A stretch of 45,361 nt of DNA, taken from assembly GCA_910587075.1 (NCBI GenBank), contig CAJUKE010000024.1, positions 1-45,361 of the forward strand, given 5' to 3'. The DNA comes from an uncultured Muribaculaceae bacterium. GTDB lineage: Bacteria > Bacteroidota > Bacteroidia > Bacteroidales > Muribaculaceae. Shown piece after piece: positions 5,894 through 13,188 of this stretch; within the stretch, counting starts at the first letter, position 1; each line of letters starts with the position of its first letter. A model generated the notes under the pieces. That model was given only the letters and a program-made list of their open reading frames with translations, did no database searches and had not been told where the DNA came from. The position numbers and the translations under genes are program-made.

Positions 5894-8878
5894 ATGAACG
5901 AGCAGTCGCTTAGCCAGCTTTACCTCAAGGACACCGCTTTCCATAACCTGATGCAGCGACGCGTGTTCAACGTGCTGCTTGTGGCCTCCCCCTACGACGC
6001 CTTCATGATGGAGGAGGACGGCCGCGTCGAGGAGCAGCTCTACAACGAATACGTCGCCCTGAACCTCTCGTCGCCACCCCGCATCACCCGCGTGAACCAT
6101 ATAAGCGAGGCGCTGGAGCAGATGCGGCTCAAGAACTTCGACCTGGTGATCGCCATGCCGGGCATGGACATTTCCCAGACCTTCACCGGGGCCAAGGAGA
6201 TCAAGGCCATCTACCCCGACATACCCATCGTGGTGCTGACCCCCTTCTCCAAGGAGGTTTCGCGCCGCCTGGCCGACGAGGATTTCGGCGGCATCGACTA
6301 TGTGTTCTCCTGGCTGGGCAACGTCGACCTGCTGCTGGCCATCATCAAGCTTCTTGAGGACAAGATGAACGCCGAAAACGACGTGCTGGAGGTAGGGGTG
6401 CAGGTAATACTGTTAGTTGAGGACTCCGTGAGGTTCTACTCATCGATCCTTCCCCACATCTACAAATTTCTGCTCAAGCAGAGCCTCCTGTTCTCAACCG
6501 AGGCCCTCAACGAGCACGAGAAGATGCTGCGTATGCGCGGCCGCCCCAAGGTGATCCTCGCCCGCGACTACGAGGAGGCCATCGCGCTCTACAACAAATA
6601 CGCCGACCGCATGCTCGGGCTGATAACCGACGTGTCGTTCGCCCGCGGCGGGGTCAAGGACCCCCAGGCCGGACTCCGCCTGGCCCGCGAGGTGCGCTGC
6701 CGCGACCCCTATCTGCCCATCATCGTGGAGTCGACCGAGGCCGCCAACCGCGACCGGGTGGGCGACTTCAACGGCATCTTCCTCGACAAAACCTCCAAGA
6801 AGCTCCCCGTGGACCTCGGCAAGGAGATTATGGCCAACTTCGGCTTCGGCGACTTCGTGATGCGCGAGCCGTCGACGGGCCGCGAAATCATGCGCCTCCA
6901 CTCGATCAACGAGATGCAGCGCCGCCTGTTCGAGATTCCCGACGAGACCCTCGTGTACCACGCCCGACGCAACGACATTTCGCGCTGGCTCTACTCCCGC
7001 GCGATGTTCCCCATAGCCGACATAATACGCCACCACCGCACCAACTCGCTCGACGAGGCCCCGGCGGTAAAGCGCCTATTCTTCGACCTGATAGTGAAGT
7101 ACCGCCGGATGAAGAACCGCGGCGTGGTGGCCGAGTTCCGCAAGGACCGCTTCGACCATTACTCCAACTTCGCCCGCATCGGTCAGGGTTCGCTCGGAGG
7201 AAAAGGGCGCGGCCTGGCGTTCATCGACTCCATAATAAAGAAGCACCCCGAGTGCGACAACTTCAAGGGGGTATCCATATCCATCCCCCGCACGGTGGTG
7301 CTCTGCACCGACATCTTCGACGAGTTCATGGCCGAGAACGACCTCTACCCGCTGGCGCTCAGCGAGCTGCCAGACGAGGAGATACTCCGCGCCTTCCTCG
7401 CCGCCAAGCTGCCCGAGAGGGTGCGGGAGGACCTCCTGGCCCTGCTCGAAGTGGTCGACAGGCCACTGGCAGTGCGCAGCTCGTCGCTGCTTGAGGACTC
7501 GCACTACCAGCCGTTCGCCGGGGTGTACTCAACCTATATGATTCCCCGCCTCGACGACCGCGAGCGCATGCTCCAGCTCCTCTCCGACGCGATCAAGGGG
7601 GTCTACGCCTCGGTGTTCTTCGCCGAGAGCAAGGCTTATATGACCGCCACGGCCAACGTCATCGACCAGGAGAAGATGGCGGTGATACTCCAGGAGGTGG
7701 TGGGGCGCGAGATCGACGGCTACTACTTCCCCTCGTTCTCCGGCGTGGGGCGCTCGCTCAACTACTACCCCATCAACGACGAACGCGCCGAGGACGGAGT
7801 GGCCGAGGTGGCCGTCGGGCTCGGCAAATACATCGTCGACGGGGGGCTCGCGCTCCGCTTCTCCCCCCTGCACCCCGGCAAGGTGCTCCAGACCTCGACG
7901 CTCGACCTGGCCCTCCGCGACACGCAGCGCCAGCTCTACGCCCTGGAGGTAAAGGACCAGGCCGACACCACCTTCGAGGTCGACGACTCCTTCAACCTCG
8001 TGAAGAAAAACGTGCAGGACTTCGCCTCGAACCCCGACGCGCTCAGGCTGTTGGTATCGACCTTCGATATGCAGGACCAGATGCTCCGCGACTCGCACCG
8101 CGGCCCGGGGCGCAAAGTAGTCACCTTCGCCAACATCCTCCGCGACGAGGCGTTCCCCCTGGCCGAGGCCGTCGATTTCATGCTCACCCGCGGCCAGGAC
8201 GCCATGCAGCGCCCCGTCGAAATCGAGTTCGCCGGCAACATACAGCCCGACGGCGAGCTGGCCGGACGCATCTACTGGCTGCAGATACGCCCGATTATCG
8301 ACCGCAAGGACGATGTTGACCCCGCCGTGCTCCAGGCCGACGACAGCGAGCTGATACTGCGAAGCAACTCAGCCCTCGGCCACGGCACCACCGACAACGC
8401 CCGGGTGGTGGTTTATGTGCGCCCCGAAAACTTCTCGGCGCGCCGCAACCCGGAGCTCGCCGCCGAGGTCGGAAAGCTGAACCGCGAGCTCCTCGCCGCC
8501 GAGGAGGGGTACATACTTATAGGCCCCGGGCGCTGGGGCTCATCGGACCACGCGCTCGGCATTCCGGTGAAGTGGTCCGACATCTCCGGCGCACGGCTCA
8601 TCGTGGAGACCGCCCTCCCCGGCTACCGCATCGAGCCCTCGCAGGGCACCCACTTCTTCCAGAACCTCACCTCGTTCGGCGTGGGCTACTTCACGGTCGA
8701 CACCGTGGCCCGGCGCGACGACACCCCCTCGGGCGCGCCCGACCTGCTCGACACCGCGTGGCTCGACTCCCTCGAAGCCTTCTACGAGTCGCCCTCGCTG
8801 AGGGCCGTGCGCCTCCCCTCGCCCCCCCTCATCGGCATCGACGGCAAAAAAGGGATCGGCGTGGTCCGCAAAGTCTGA
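5894..8878 (+). CDS. Receiver-receiver-PEP/pyruvate-binding domain fusion protein (PPDK/PEP-synthase N-domain)
   Basis: A 994-residue cytosolic protein. Residues about 25-155 form a receiver-like domain that lacks the phosphoacceptor: the usual Asp-containing strand reads FDLVIAMPGMD. Residues about 168-320 form a second receiver with the acidic pair E176-D177 (ILLVEDS) and a plausible phosphoacceptor D246 (LGLITDVSF). From about residue 425 onward lies a pyruvate,phosphate dikinase/PEP synthase ATP-grasp domain: GQGSLGGKGRG (430-440), AVRSSSLLEDS (about 526-536), PFAGVYSTYM, and GPGRWGSSD late in the protein. The swivelling phosphohistidine domain and the PEP-binding TIM barrel of true PEP synthases are absent. 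It is therefore unlikely to make PEP alone. It may phosphorylate or sense a partner under receiver control (inference). It follows rpe by 43 bases and may be co-transcribed. Confidence 0.85.
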   Translation: MNEQSLSQLYLKDTAFHNLMQRRVFNVLLVASPYDAFMMEEDGRVEEQLYNEYVALNLSSPPRITRVNHISEALEQMRLKNFDLVIAMPGMDISQTFTGAKEIKAIYPDIPIVVLTPFSKEVSRRLADEDFGGIDYVFSWLGNVDLLLAIIKLLEDKMNAENDVLEVGVQVILLVEDSVRFYSSILPHIYKFLLKQSLLFSTEALNEHEKMLRMRGRPKVILARDYEEAIALYNKYADRMLGLITDVSFARGGVKDPQAGLRLAREVRCRDPYLPIIVESTEAANRDRVGDFNGIFLDKTSKKLPVDLGKEIMANFGFGDFVMREPSTGREIMRLHSINEMQRRLFEIPDETLVYHARRNDISRWLYSRAMFPIADIIRHHRTNSLDEAPAVKRLFFDLIVKYRRMKNRGVVAEFRKDRFDHYSNFARIGQGSLGGKGRGLAFIDSIIKKHPECDNFKGVSISIPRTVVLCTDIFDEFMAENDLYPLALSELPDEEILRAFLAAKLPERVREDLLALLEVVDRPLAVRSSSLLEDSHYQPFAGVYSTYMIPRLDDRERMLQLLSDAIKGVYASVFFAESKAYMTATANVIDQEKMAVILQEVVGREIDGYYFPSFSGVGRSLNYYPINDERAEDGVAEVAVGLGKYIVDGGLALRFSPLHPGKVLQTSTLDLALRDTQRQLYALEVKDQADTTFEVDDSFNLVKKNVQDFASNPDALRLLVSTFDMQDQMLRDSHRGPGRKVVTFANILRDEAFPLAEAVDFMLTRGQDAMQRPVEIEFAGNIQPDGELAGRIYWLQIRPIIDRKDDVDPAVLQADDSELILRSNSALGHGTTDNARVVVYVRPENFSARRNPELAAEVGKLNRELLAAEEGYILIGPGRWGSSDHALGIPVKWSDISGARLIVETALPGYRIEPSQGTHFFQNLTSFGVGYFTVDTVARRDDTPSGAPDLLDTAWLDSLEAFYESPSLRAVRLPSPPLIGIDGKKGIGVVRKV

Positions 8879-9000
8879 CAGCGCGCCCGACTTTGCCCCA
8901 ATCCGCTCTTCTCCAAGACCCAAGGACCTGACAGAACGCTCCACGCGCCCTACCCGATTGGGGCAGAATGCGACAAAAAATCCCGAAAAAGAGGCCAAAA

Positions 9001-9032
9001 CTTGTAAGGGAGTGAAAAAAAGCGTAATTTTG
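9001..9032 (+). promoter_or_regulatory. Promoter of tRNA-Leu
   Basis: CTTG (9001-9004, one mismatch to TTTG), 20 bases, then a perfect TAATTTTG (9025-9032). It drives the tRNA-Leu at 9153 with a leader of roughly 115 bases. The stretch between 8879 and 9000 holds no recognisable gene. Confidence 0.6.
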
Positions 9033-9152
9033 CACCGCTGCTGACGTAAGCCCCCGCGGGCAAAGTCCGCGGCGACACCACCCGGCGGCCAACGCCCCGC
9101 CGCTACACCTCGCGAGAGACAGCGCCGGAAGCCCGAGCCGCCACCCAAGAGT

Positions 9153-9236
9153 GGCCGAATGGTGGAATGGTAGACACGAAGGACTTAAAATCCTTTGGCC
9201 ATTACGGCTGTGTGGGTTCGAGTCCCACTTCGGCTA
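9153..9236 (+). tRNA. tRNA-Leu (anticodon TAA)
   Basis: A class II tRNA of 84 bases. The acceptor arms GGCCGAA and TTCGGCT pair with a G-T first pair. The anticodon stem AAGGA/TCCTT carries the loop CTTAAAA, giving anticodon TAA. A long variable arm (TGGCCATTACGGCTG region) is present, and the T arm is GTGGG/CCCAC with TTCGAGT. The discriminator is A; a complete CCA is not encoded (CACA follows). It reads the leucine codons UUA and UUG. Confidence 0.94.
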
Positions 9237-9244
9237 CACAACCC

Positions 9245-9282
9245 GACCGCCCCCGGAATCCCATCGGATCCCGGGGGCGGTC
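9245..9282 (+). terminator. Terminator of tRNA-Leu
   Basis: Perfect 12-base GC-rich arms (9245-9256 and 9271-9282) with a 14-base loop, followed by CATTATAT. It starts nine bases after the tRNA 3' end. Confidence 0.7.
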
Positions 9283-9451
9283 CATTATATCAGGATGAAT
9301 CGAGCTTGCGCCTGGATGGCTGGTGGCGGGTCAGAGTGGTGCGGATGGCAGGAGCCGGAGTCCGAGTGCCGATGGGAGCGACCTGGCGGTCGTGACCGAG
9401 GCCGAGCGGCTCCGGCGACGAACCAGACGCGCCGCTATCACGCGCCACCAC
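9283..9451. other. Gene-free spacer between two tRNA transcription units
   Basis: About 170 GC-rich bases between the terminators of two converging tRNA units. Short open frames exist but all run into the tRNA genes and have no family resemblance. I see no promoter, repeat or attachment site here. Confidence 0.4.
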
Positions 9452-9485
9452 AAAAAAAGTTATGGAAGCCTTTGGCTTCCATAAC
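9452..9485 (-). terminator. Rho-independent terminator of tRNA-Pro
   Basis: On the minus strand a perfect 12-base stem (9474-9485 with 9459-9470, three-base loop) is followed by seven T residues (9452-9458). It begins five bases after the tRNA-Pro 3' end, making it a textbook intrinsic terminator. Confidence 0.9.
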
Positions 9486-9489
9486 TTAG

Positions 9490-9564
9490 TCGGGGTGACT
9501 AGATTCGAACTAGCGACCACACGCCCCCCAGACGCGTACTCTAACCGGGCTGAGCTACACCCCG
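9490..9564 (-). tRNA. tRNA-Pro (anticodon GGG)
   Basis: On the minus strand the acceptor arms CGGGGTG and CACCCCG pair, the D arm is GCTC/GAGT, the anticodon stem CGCGT/GCGTG carries the loop CTGGGGG (anticodon GGG), and the T arm is GCTAG/CTAGT with TTCGAAT. The discriminator is A; CCA is not encoded. It reads proline CCC and CCU codons. A near-perfect promoter and an intrinsic terminator bracket it. Confidence 0.94.
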
Positions 9565-9613
9565 ATGGTGTTGTTGCTTTTGATTGGGTGGGGGTTGTTT
9601 CCCAAAAGCGATG

Positions 9614-9645
9614 CAAAGGTAGGGACTTTTCGCGAACCGCGCAAA
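9614..9645 (-). promoter_or_regulatory. Promoter of tRNA-Pro
   Basis: On the minus strand TTTG (9642-9645), 20 bases, then TACCTTTG (9614-9621), both perfect consensus matches. The -7 box lies about 50 bases upstream of the tRNA. Confidence 0.8.
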
Positions 9646-9790
9646 TTTTCGGGCCACTTTTTTCAATATTTTTTCATCAAATTTTTCACACCGCGACACA
9701 TTCAATTGCTTTTCAAAACATTAGCCAAACCACTTTTTCACGCCGACCCAAAAGCGCGATTTCGCGCGTAGTCAAAGCCACCCGCGCCCG

Positions 9791-9822
9791 TTTGGCTATT
9801 GGCGGAATTATTGCTAATTTTG
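9791..9822 (+). promoter_or_regulatory. Promoter of the ArgC-like gene
   Basis: TTTG (9791-9794), 20 bases, then TAATTTTG (9815-9822): both elements are perfect. The expected start of transcription is near 9829, leaving a leader of about 45 bases before the ATG at 9874. Confidence 0.8.
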
Positions 9823-9873
9823 TAGGGAGTGTTTTTCCATAAGACACTGTTTACAACACAGCACACATTAGTA

Positions 9874-10875
9874 ATGATAAAGACTGGCATCATTGGCGGG
9901 CACACTATGGCCGCCGGAGAGCTGATAAGAATATTGGTAAACCATCCCGACGTGACAATAATGTGGGTTTCGTCGCCACAGGAAACGGGCCGGGAACTCA
10001 CCGCCGTGCACCGCGGCCTCGAAGGGGACACCGACGCGCGCTTCATAGGAGAGCCGACGGCCGACGACGCCGCCGGGCTCAACGCGGTGTTTCTCTGCGG
10101 CGAGCCCTGGGAGGCCAGGAACTTCATGGCCCTCGCCGGCGGCGACCCCGAGCTGAGGGTGATCGATCTGACGGGCGCGTTCCGCGACGGGTCGGAGGGG
10201 ATGGTCTACGGGCTGGCCGAGCACAACCGCAAGGCACTCGTCAGGGGCGCCACCCGCGCGTCGCTCCCCTCGGAAGTGGCCATGGCCGCGGAGCTCGCCC
10301 TGTTCCCCCTGGCCAAGAACATGCTCCTCGCGGGGGACATCGACATAAGCGCCTCGCTGGCCTCGACCGTGCGCGAGCACGGCGCCGCCGCCGAGGCGGA
10401 TGGTGACCTGGCCGAGCTGTCGACCAGGCGCGACCCGGTGGCCCCGGCGGAGAACCGCCCAGACGCCGAAGTGGCGGCGGCGGAAATAGCGCGGGCTATG
10501 CGCGCCGTACAGCCCACCTTCCACGGCGAGACCAGGGTGGCCCTAAGCCGCGAGGCTGCCGCCACACGCGGCATCAGCGTCACGGCCAAGATCGACTGCA
10601 ACCAGCCGCTGGCCGAGCTGCAGCGAATGTTTGCCGAGGCATACGAGGACCACGGCTTCACCTTCGCCATAGACCGCCGCCCGGAGATGGCCGACACCGC
10701 CAACACCAACAAATGCCTGATTCACATCCGCCGCGACGAGAACGGGCTGACCGAAATCACCGCCGTGATCGACAACCTGCTCAAGGGCGCCGCGGGGAAC
10801 GCCGTGCACTGCATGAACCTCCTCTTCGGCCTGTCGGAAAAGACGGGGCTCGCCCTTAAAGGGTCGGCTTTCTGA
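9874..10875 (+). CDS. ArgC-like protein lacking the catalytic cysteine (probable pseudoenzyme)
   Basis: A 333-residue homologue of N-acetyl-gamma-glutamyl-phosphate reductase, the NADPH enzyme of arginine synthesis. The start MIKTGIIGG, the TAGELIR-like AAGELIRIL and the C-terminal block (TNKCLIHIRR ... IDNLLKGAAGNAVHCMNLLF) are typical of Bacteroidales ArgC. The active parts are not: the catalytic NPGCY/F motif reads LPSEV with Glu134 in place of Cys, the glycine-rich GGAGYT loop reads GGHTMA, the STGAG loop reads ASTVREHG, and the HQHVPE substrate-binding histidine region reads AENRPD. The frame is intact and has its own strong promoter, so it is probably made. I chose ATG 9874 over an in-frame ATG at 9829 because it gives the family start and follows the promoter properly. 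No other arginine genes are nearby. It may be regulatory or repurposed. Confidence 0.85.
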   Translation: MIKTGIIGGHTMAAGELIRILVNHPDVTIMWVSSPQETGRELTAVHRGLEGDTDARFIGEPTADDAAGLNAVFLCGEPWEARNFMALAGGDPELRVIDLTGAFRDGSEGMVYGLAEHNRKALVRGATRASLPSEVAMAAELALFPLAKNMLLAGDIDISASLASTVREHGAAAEADGDLAELSTRRDPVAPAENRPDAEVAAAEIARAMRAVQPTFHGETRVALSREAAATRGISVTAKIDCNQPLAELQRMFAEAYEDHGFTFAIDRRPEMADTANTNKCLIHIRRDENGLTEITAVIDNLLKGAAGNAVHCMNLLFGLSEKTGLALKGSAF

Positions 10876-10883
10876 GACGGTCG

Positions 10884-10915
10884 CTTGCGTATCACGATAA
10901 TTAGCAGTAACTTTG
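10884..10915 (+). promoter_or_regulatory. Promoter and long leader of the exopolysaccharide operon
   Basis: CTTG (10884-10887), 20 bases, then a perfect TAACTTTG (10908-10915). Transcription would start near 10922, leaving about 145 untranslated bases before the ATG at 11068. The leader contains the complementary segments GCGCCTGTGTAG and CTACGCCCTGTG, which may fold, and ends in the A-rich run CCTCTAAAAAATAATACT. Confidence 0.65.
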
Positions 10916-11067
10916 CGCCGTATTTGACCCCCGCTTAAGCGCCTGTGTAGCCGAGAGCGCCCGCCGCTTGCGACTACGCCCTGTGTAACTCTTTGTTATG
11001 TAGCGATTTATAATGGGGGGGTAAAAACCTCTATAAAACAGGTAAGAAACCTCTAAAAAATAATACT

Positions 11068-12228
11068 ATGCACTGGATTTTAGACGCGGTGTGTGTGTTC
11101 CTGGTCAGCATTATGCTCGCAGGTATCATCATACCCCAGATTTTGTTAATTTCGTTCAGAAAGAAACTCTTCGACGAGCCTGACGAACGCAAAATACATA
11201 AGGCAGCGGTGCCCCGCCTGGGCGGCATCGCCTTCATGCCGTCCATACTCTTCGCCATGGCCCTGGTGGCCGGCGTGGAGACTATCGTTATGACCTCTTA
11301 CGGAAGCGTGATACACGCCGAGGGTGTGCAGGGCATCAACTTCGCGTCGTGCAGCCCGACCACCCTCCCGCTCAGCTTCGGCCTCTGCGCCCTGATCATG
11401 ATGTACCTCGTGGGCATCGCCGATGACCTCGTAGGCGTGAAATACCGCGCCAAGTTCGTGGCGCAGATCCTTGCCGGCCTCCTCCTGGCGGCCGCCGGGG
11501 TGCGTCTCGACGACCTCCAGGGCTTCATGGGGCTCCACGAGCTCCCCGCCTTCGTTTCGTGGACACTGACGGTGGTGTTCATCGTGTTCATCACCAACGC
11601 CATCAACCTCATCGACGGCATCGACGGACTCGCGTCGGGCCTCAGCGGCATAGCGATGGCGTTCTACGGCATGGCCTTCCTCAATATGGGACGCCCCTTC
11701 TACGCCATCCTCGCTTTCGCCGGGTTGGGCACCCTCGTGCCGTTCTTCTACTACAACGTGTTCGGCAATCCGGCCATGGGCAAGAAGATATTCATGGGTG
11801 ACACCGGGTCGCTCACCACGGGCATCATACTTGCCTTCCTGGCCATCACGATGACCAAGGGGGTAGGCTCCGAGGCCGTCAACAGCGACATCATCGTGAT
11901 CGCTTTCGCCCCGCTGGCCATCCCCTGCCTCGACGTGGTCAGGGTGTTCTTCCACCGCATAATCCGCGGCAAGAGCCCCTTCCTCCCCGACAAATCGCAC
12001 ATTCACCACAAGCTCCTCGCCATAGGCTTCCGCCAGCGCCCGGCCATGATCACCATCCTGGCCACCTCCACCGCCGTGATCGCTGTAGACCTCTGGCTGT
12101 CGCTCTACATTAACTCGTTCCTCGTGCTGCTGGCCGACCTTCTTCTGTGGGTCGTAGGCAACTACTTCCTGACCCGCGCGATACACTCGCGCCAGGAGCG
12201 GCTGCACATCACCGACGGTTATTGCTGA
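11068..12228 (+). CDS. WecA/MraY-family undecaprenyl-phosphate sugar-1-phosphate transferase
   Basis: A 386-residue polytopic membrane protein with about ten hydrophobic segments. It transfers a sugar-1-phosphate, probably GlcNAc-1-P, from a UDP sugar to undecaprenyl phosphate, the first membrane step of surface glycan synthesis. Visible motifs are the early cytoplasmic FDEPDERKIHKAAVPRLGG, the metal/substrate DDLVGV (about residue 116), NAINLIDGIDGLASG (about 174-188), KKIFMGDTGSLTTG, and the histidine motif DKSHIHHKLL near residue 310. The N-terminal KIHKAAVPRLGG and the HIHH motif point to the WecA/TagO branch rather than MraY. It heads a three-gene operon with Wza-like and Wzc-like proteins, so it probably initiates an exopolysaccharide or O-antigen-like polymer. 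Confidence 0.9.
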   Translation: MHWILDAVCVFLVSIMLAGIIIPQILLISFRKKLFDEPDERKIHKAAVPRLGGIAFMPSILFAMALVAGVETIVMTSYGSVIHAEGVQGINFASCSPTTLPLSFGLCALIMMYLVGIADDLVGVKYRAKFVAQILAGLLLAAAGVRLDDLQGFMGLHELPAFVSWTLTVVFIVFITNAINLIDGIDGLASGLSGIAMAFYGMAFLNMGRPFYAILAFAGLGTLVPFFYYNVFGNPAMGKKIFMGDTGSLTTGIILAFLAITMTKGVGSEAVNSDIIVIAFAPLAIPCLDVVRVFFHRIIRGKSPFLPDKSHIHHKLLAIGFRQRPAMITILATSTAVIAVDLWLSLYINSFLVLLADLLLWVVGNYFLTRAIHSRQERLHITDGYC

Positions 12229-12293
12229 GTGCCGGGGGGCCGACGACATAGCTAAGTATTACCACTCAATATATATAACATTCTGTTCTAATT

Positions 12294-13124
12294 ATGCTAT
12301 TAAGAAAAGCCAGCCTCAAGGCAACGCTCGCGCTGATGCTCGCCGCCCCGGCCCTCATGTTCCAGTCGTGCCACACCCCGAAGGATGTGACATATTTTCA
12401 GGACGGCAAGGACGGCGCGCGCATTGAGATGGCCGCCCCCGCCGATATAAAGGTGCAGCCCGACGACCGCCTGTCGATAGTGGTCAGCTCAAAAGACCCG
12501 GCGCTCGCCTCGCTGTTCAACGTCTATATGCCCCAGCAGCGCTCCTCCACCCCGGGGATCACACTCTCCAACGCCCGCGGCGGAGCCAACGAGGTGGCCT
12601 CATTCGTCGTTGACGCGCAGGGCGATATACAGTATCCCGTGCTCGGCACCCTTCACATCGAGGGGATGACCCGGCACCAGGTGGCCGACTATATCAAAAA
12701 CGAGCTCATAACGCAGAACCTGGTGAAGGACCCGACGGTGATCGTCGACTTCCTTAACCATTCGGTGCTGGTAATGGGCGACGTCACCAAGCCCGGCCGT
12801 GTGACCTTCGACCGCGACCGCTACACGGTGCTCGACGCCCTCTCCGACGCGGGCGACCTCACCATCAACGGCAAGCGAACCGACGTGAAGGTGATGCGCC
12901 GCGAGGACGGGCGCCAGAAAGTTTACGAGCTCGACCTCACCAATGGCGAGCAGGTGATGAGCTCACCGGTGTTCTACCTCCAGCAGAACGACGTGATCTA
13001 CGTCTCGCCCAACGATGTCAAGAAACGCAACACCACGGCCAACGGCAACGCCCCCCTGACCCCTTCGTTCTGGATCTCGGTGGCATCGTTCCTCACCACG
13101 GTGCTCGTGCTCATCATCAAGTAA
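12294..13124 (+). CDS. Wza-like polysaccharide export lipoprotein
   Basis: A 276-residue outer-membrane-associated export protein. The signal peptide ends in a lipobox (ALMFQSC, Cys at residue 26), so it is a lipoprotein. Residues about 45-130 match the polysaccharide export (Poly_export) domain, with the conserved IKVQPDDRLSIVVSS and DAQGDIQYPVLGTLHIEGMT. Residues about 145-235 match an SLBB/soluble ligand-binding domain (VLVMGDVTKPGRVTF). A single hydrophobic segment (SFWISVASFLTTVLVLIIK) closes the protein, equivalent to the C-terminal membrane helix of Wza. It would form the outer-membrane exit pore that partners the Wzc-like protein encoded 64 bases downstream. Confidence 0.93.
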   Translation: MLLRKASLKATLALMLAAPALMFQSCHTPKDVTYFQDGKDGARIEMAAPADIKVQPDDRLSIVVSSKDPALASLFNVYMPQQRSSTPGITLSNARGGANEVASFVVDAQGDIQYPVLGTLHIEGMTRHQVADYIKNELITQNLVKDPTVIVDFLNHSVLVMGDVTKPGRVTFDRDRYTVLDALSDAGDLTINGKRTDVKVMRREDGRQKVYELDLTNGEQVMSSPVFYLQQNDVIYVSPNDVKKRNTTANGNAPLTPSFWISVASFLTTVLVLIIK

Positions 13125-13188
13125 GCCCGGGGACGCAGCCACGAATAACGACCAAAAACGTTTCAACCTGACCTGAAAACGAACTTCC

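Noticed and set aside
9153..9564. Integration site of a genomic island at the tRNA genes
   Set aside because: No integrase and no second copy of a tRNA 3' end was found nearby; the spacer is short and of host-like composition.
9829..9873. In-frame upstream ATG for the ArgC-like protein
   Set aside because: It would begin at the predicted transcript start and adds 15 residues that no family member has.
9874..10875. Ordinary ArgC (arginine biosynthesis reductase)
   Set aside because: The catalytic cysteine motif and the other active-site loops are replaced, so normal reductase activity is unlikely despite clear homology.
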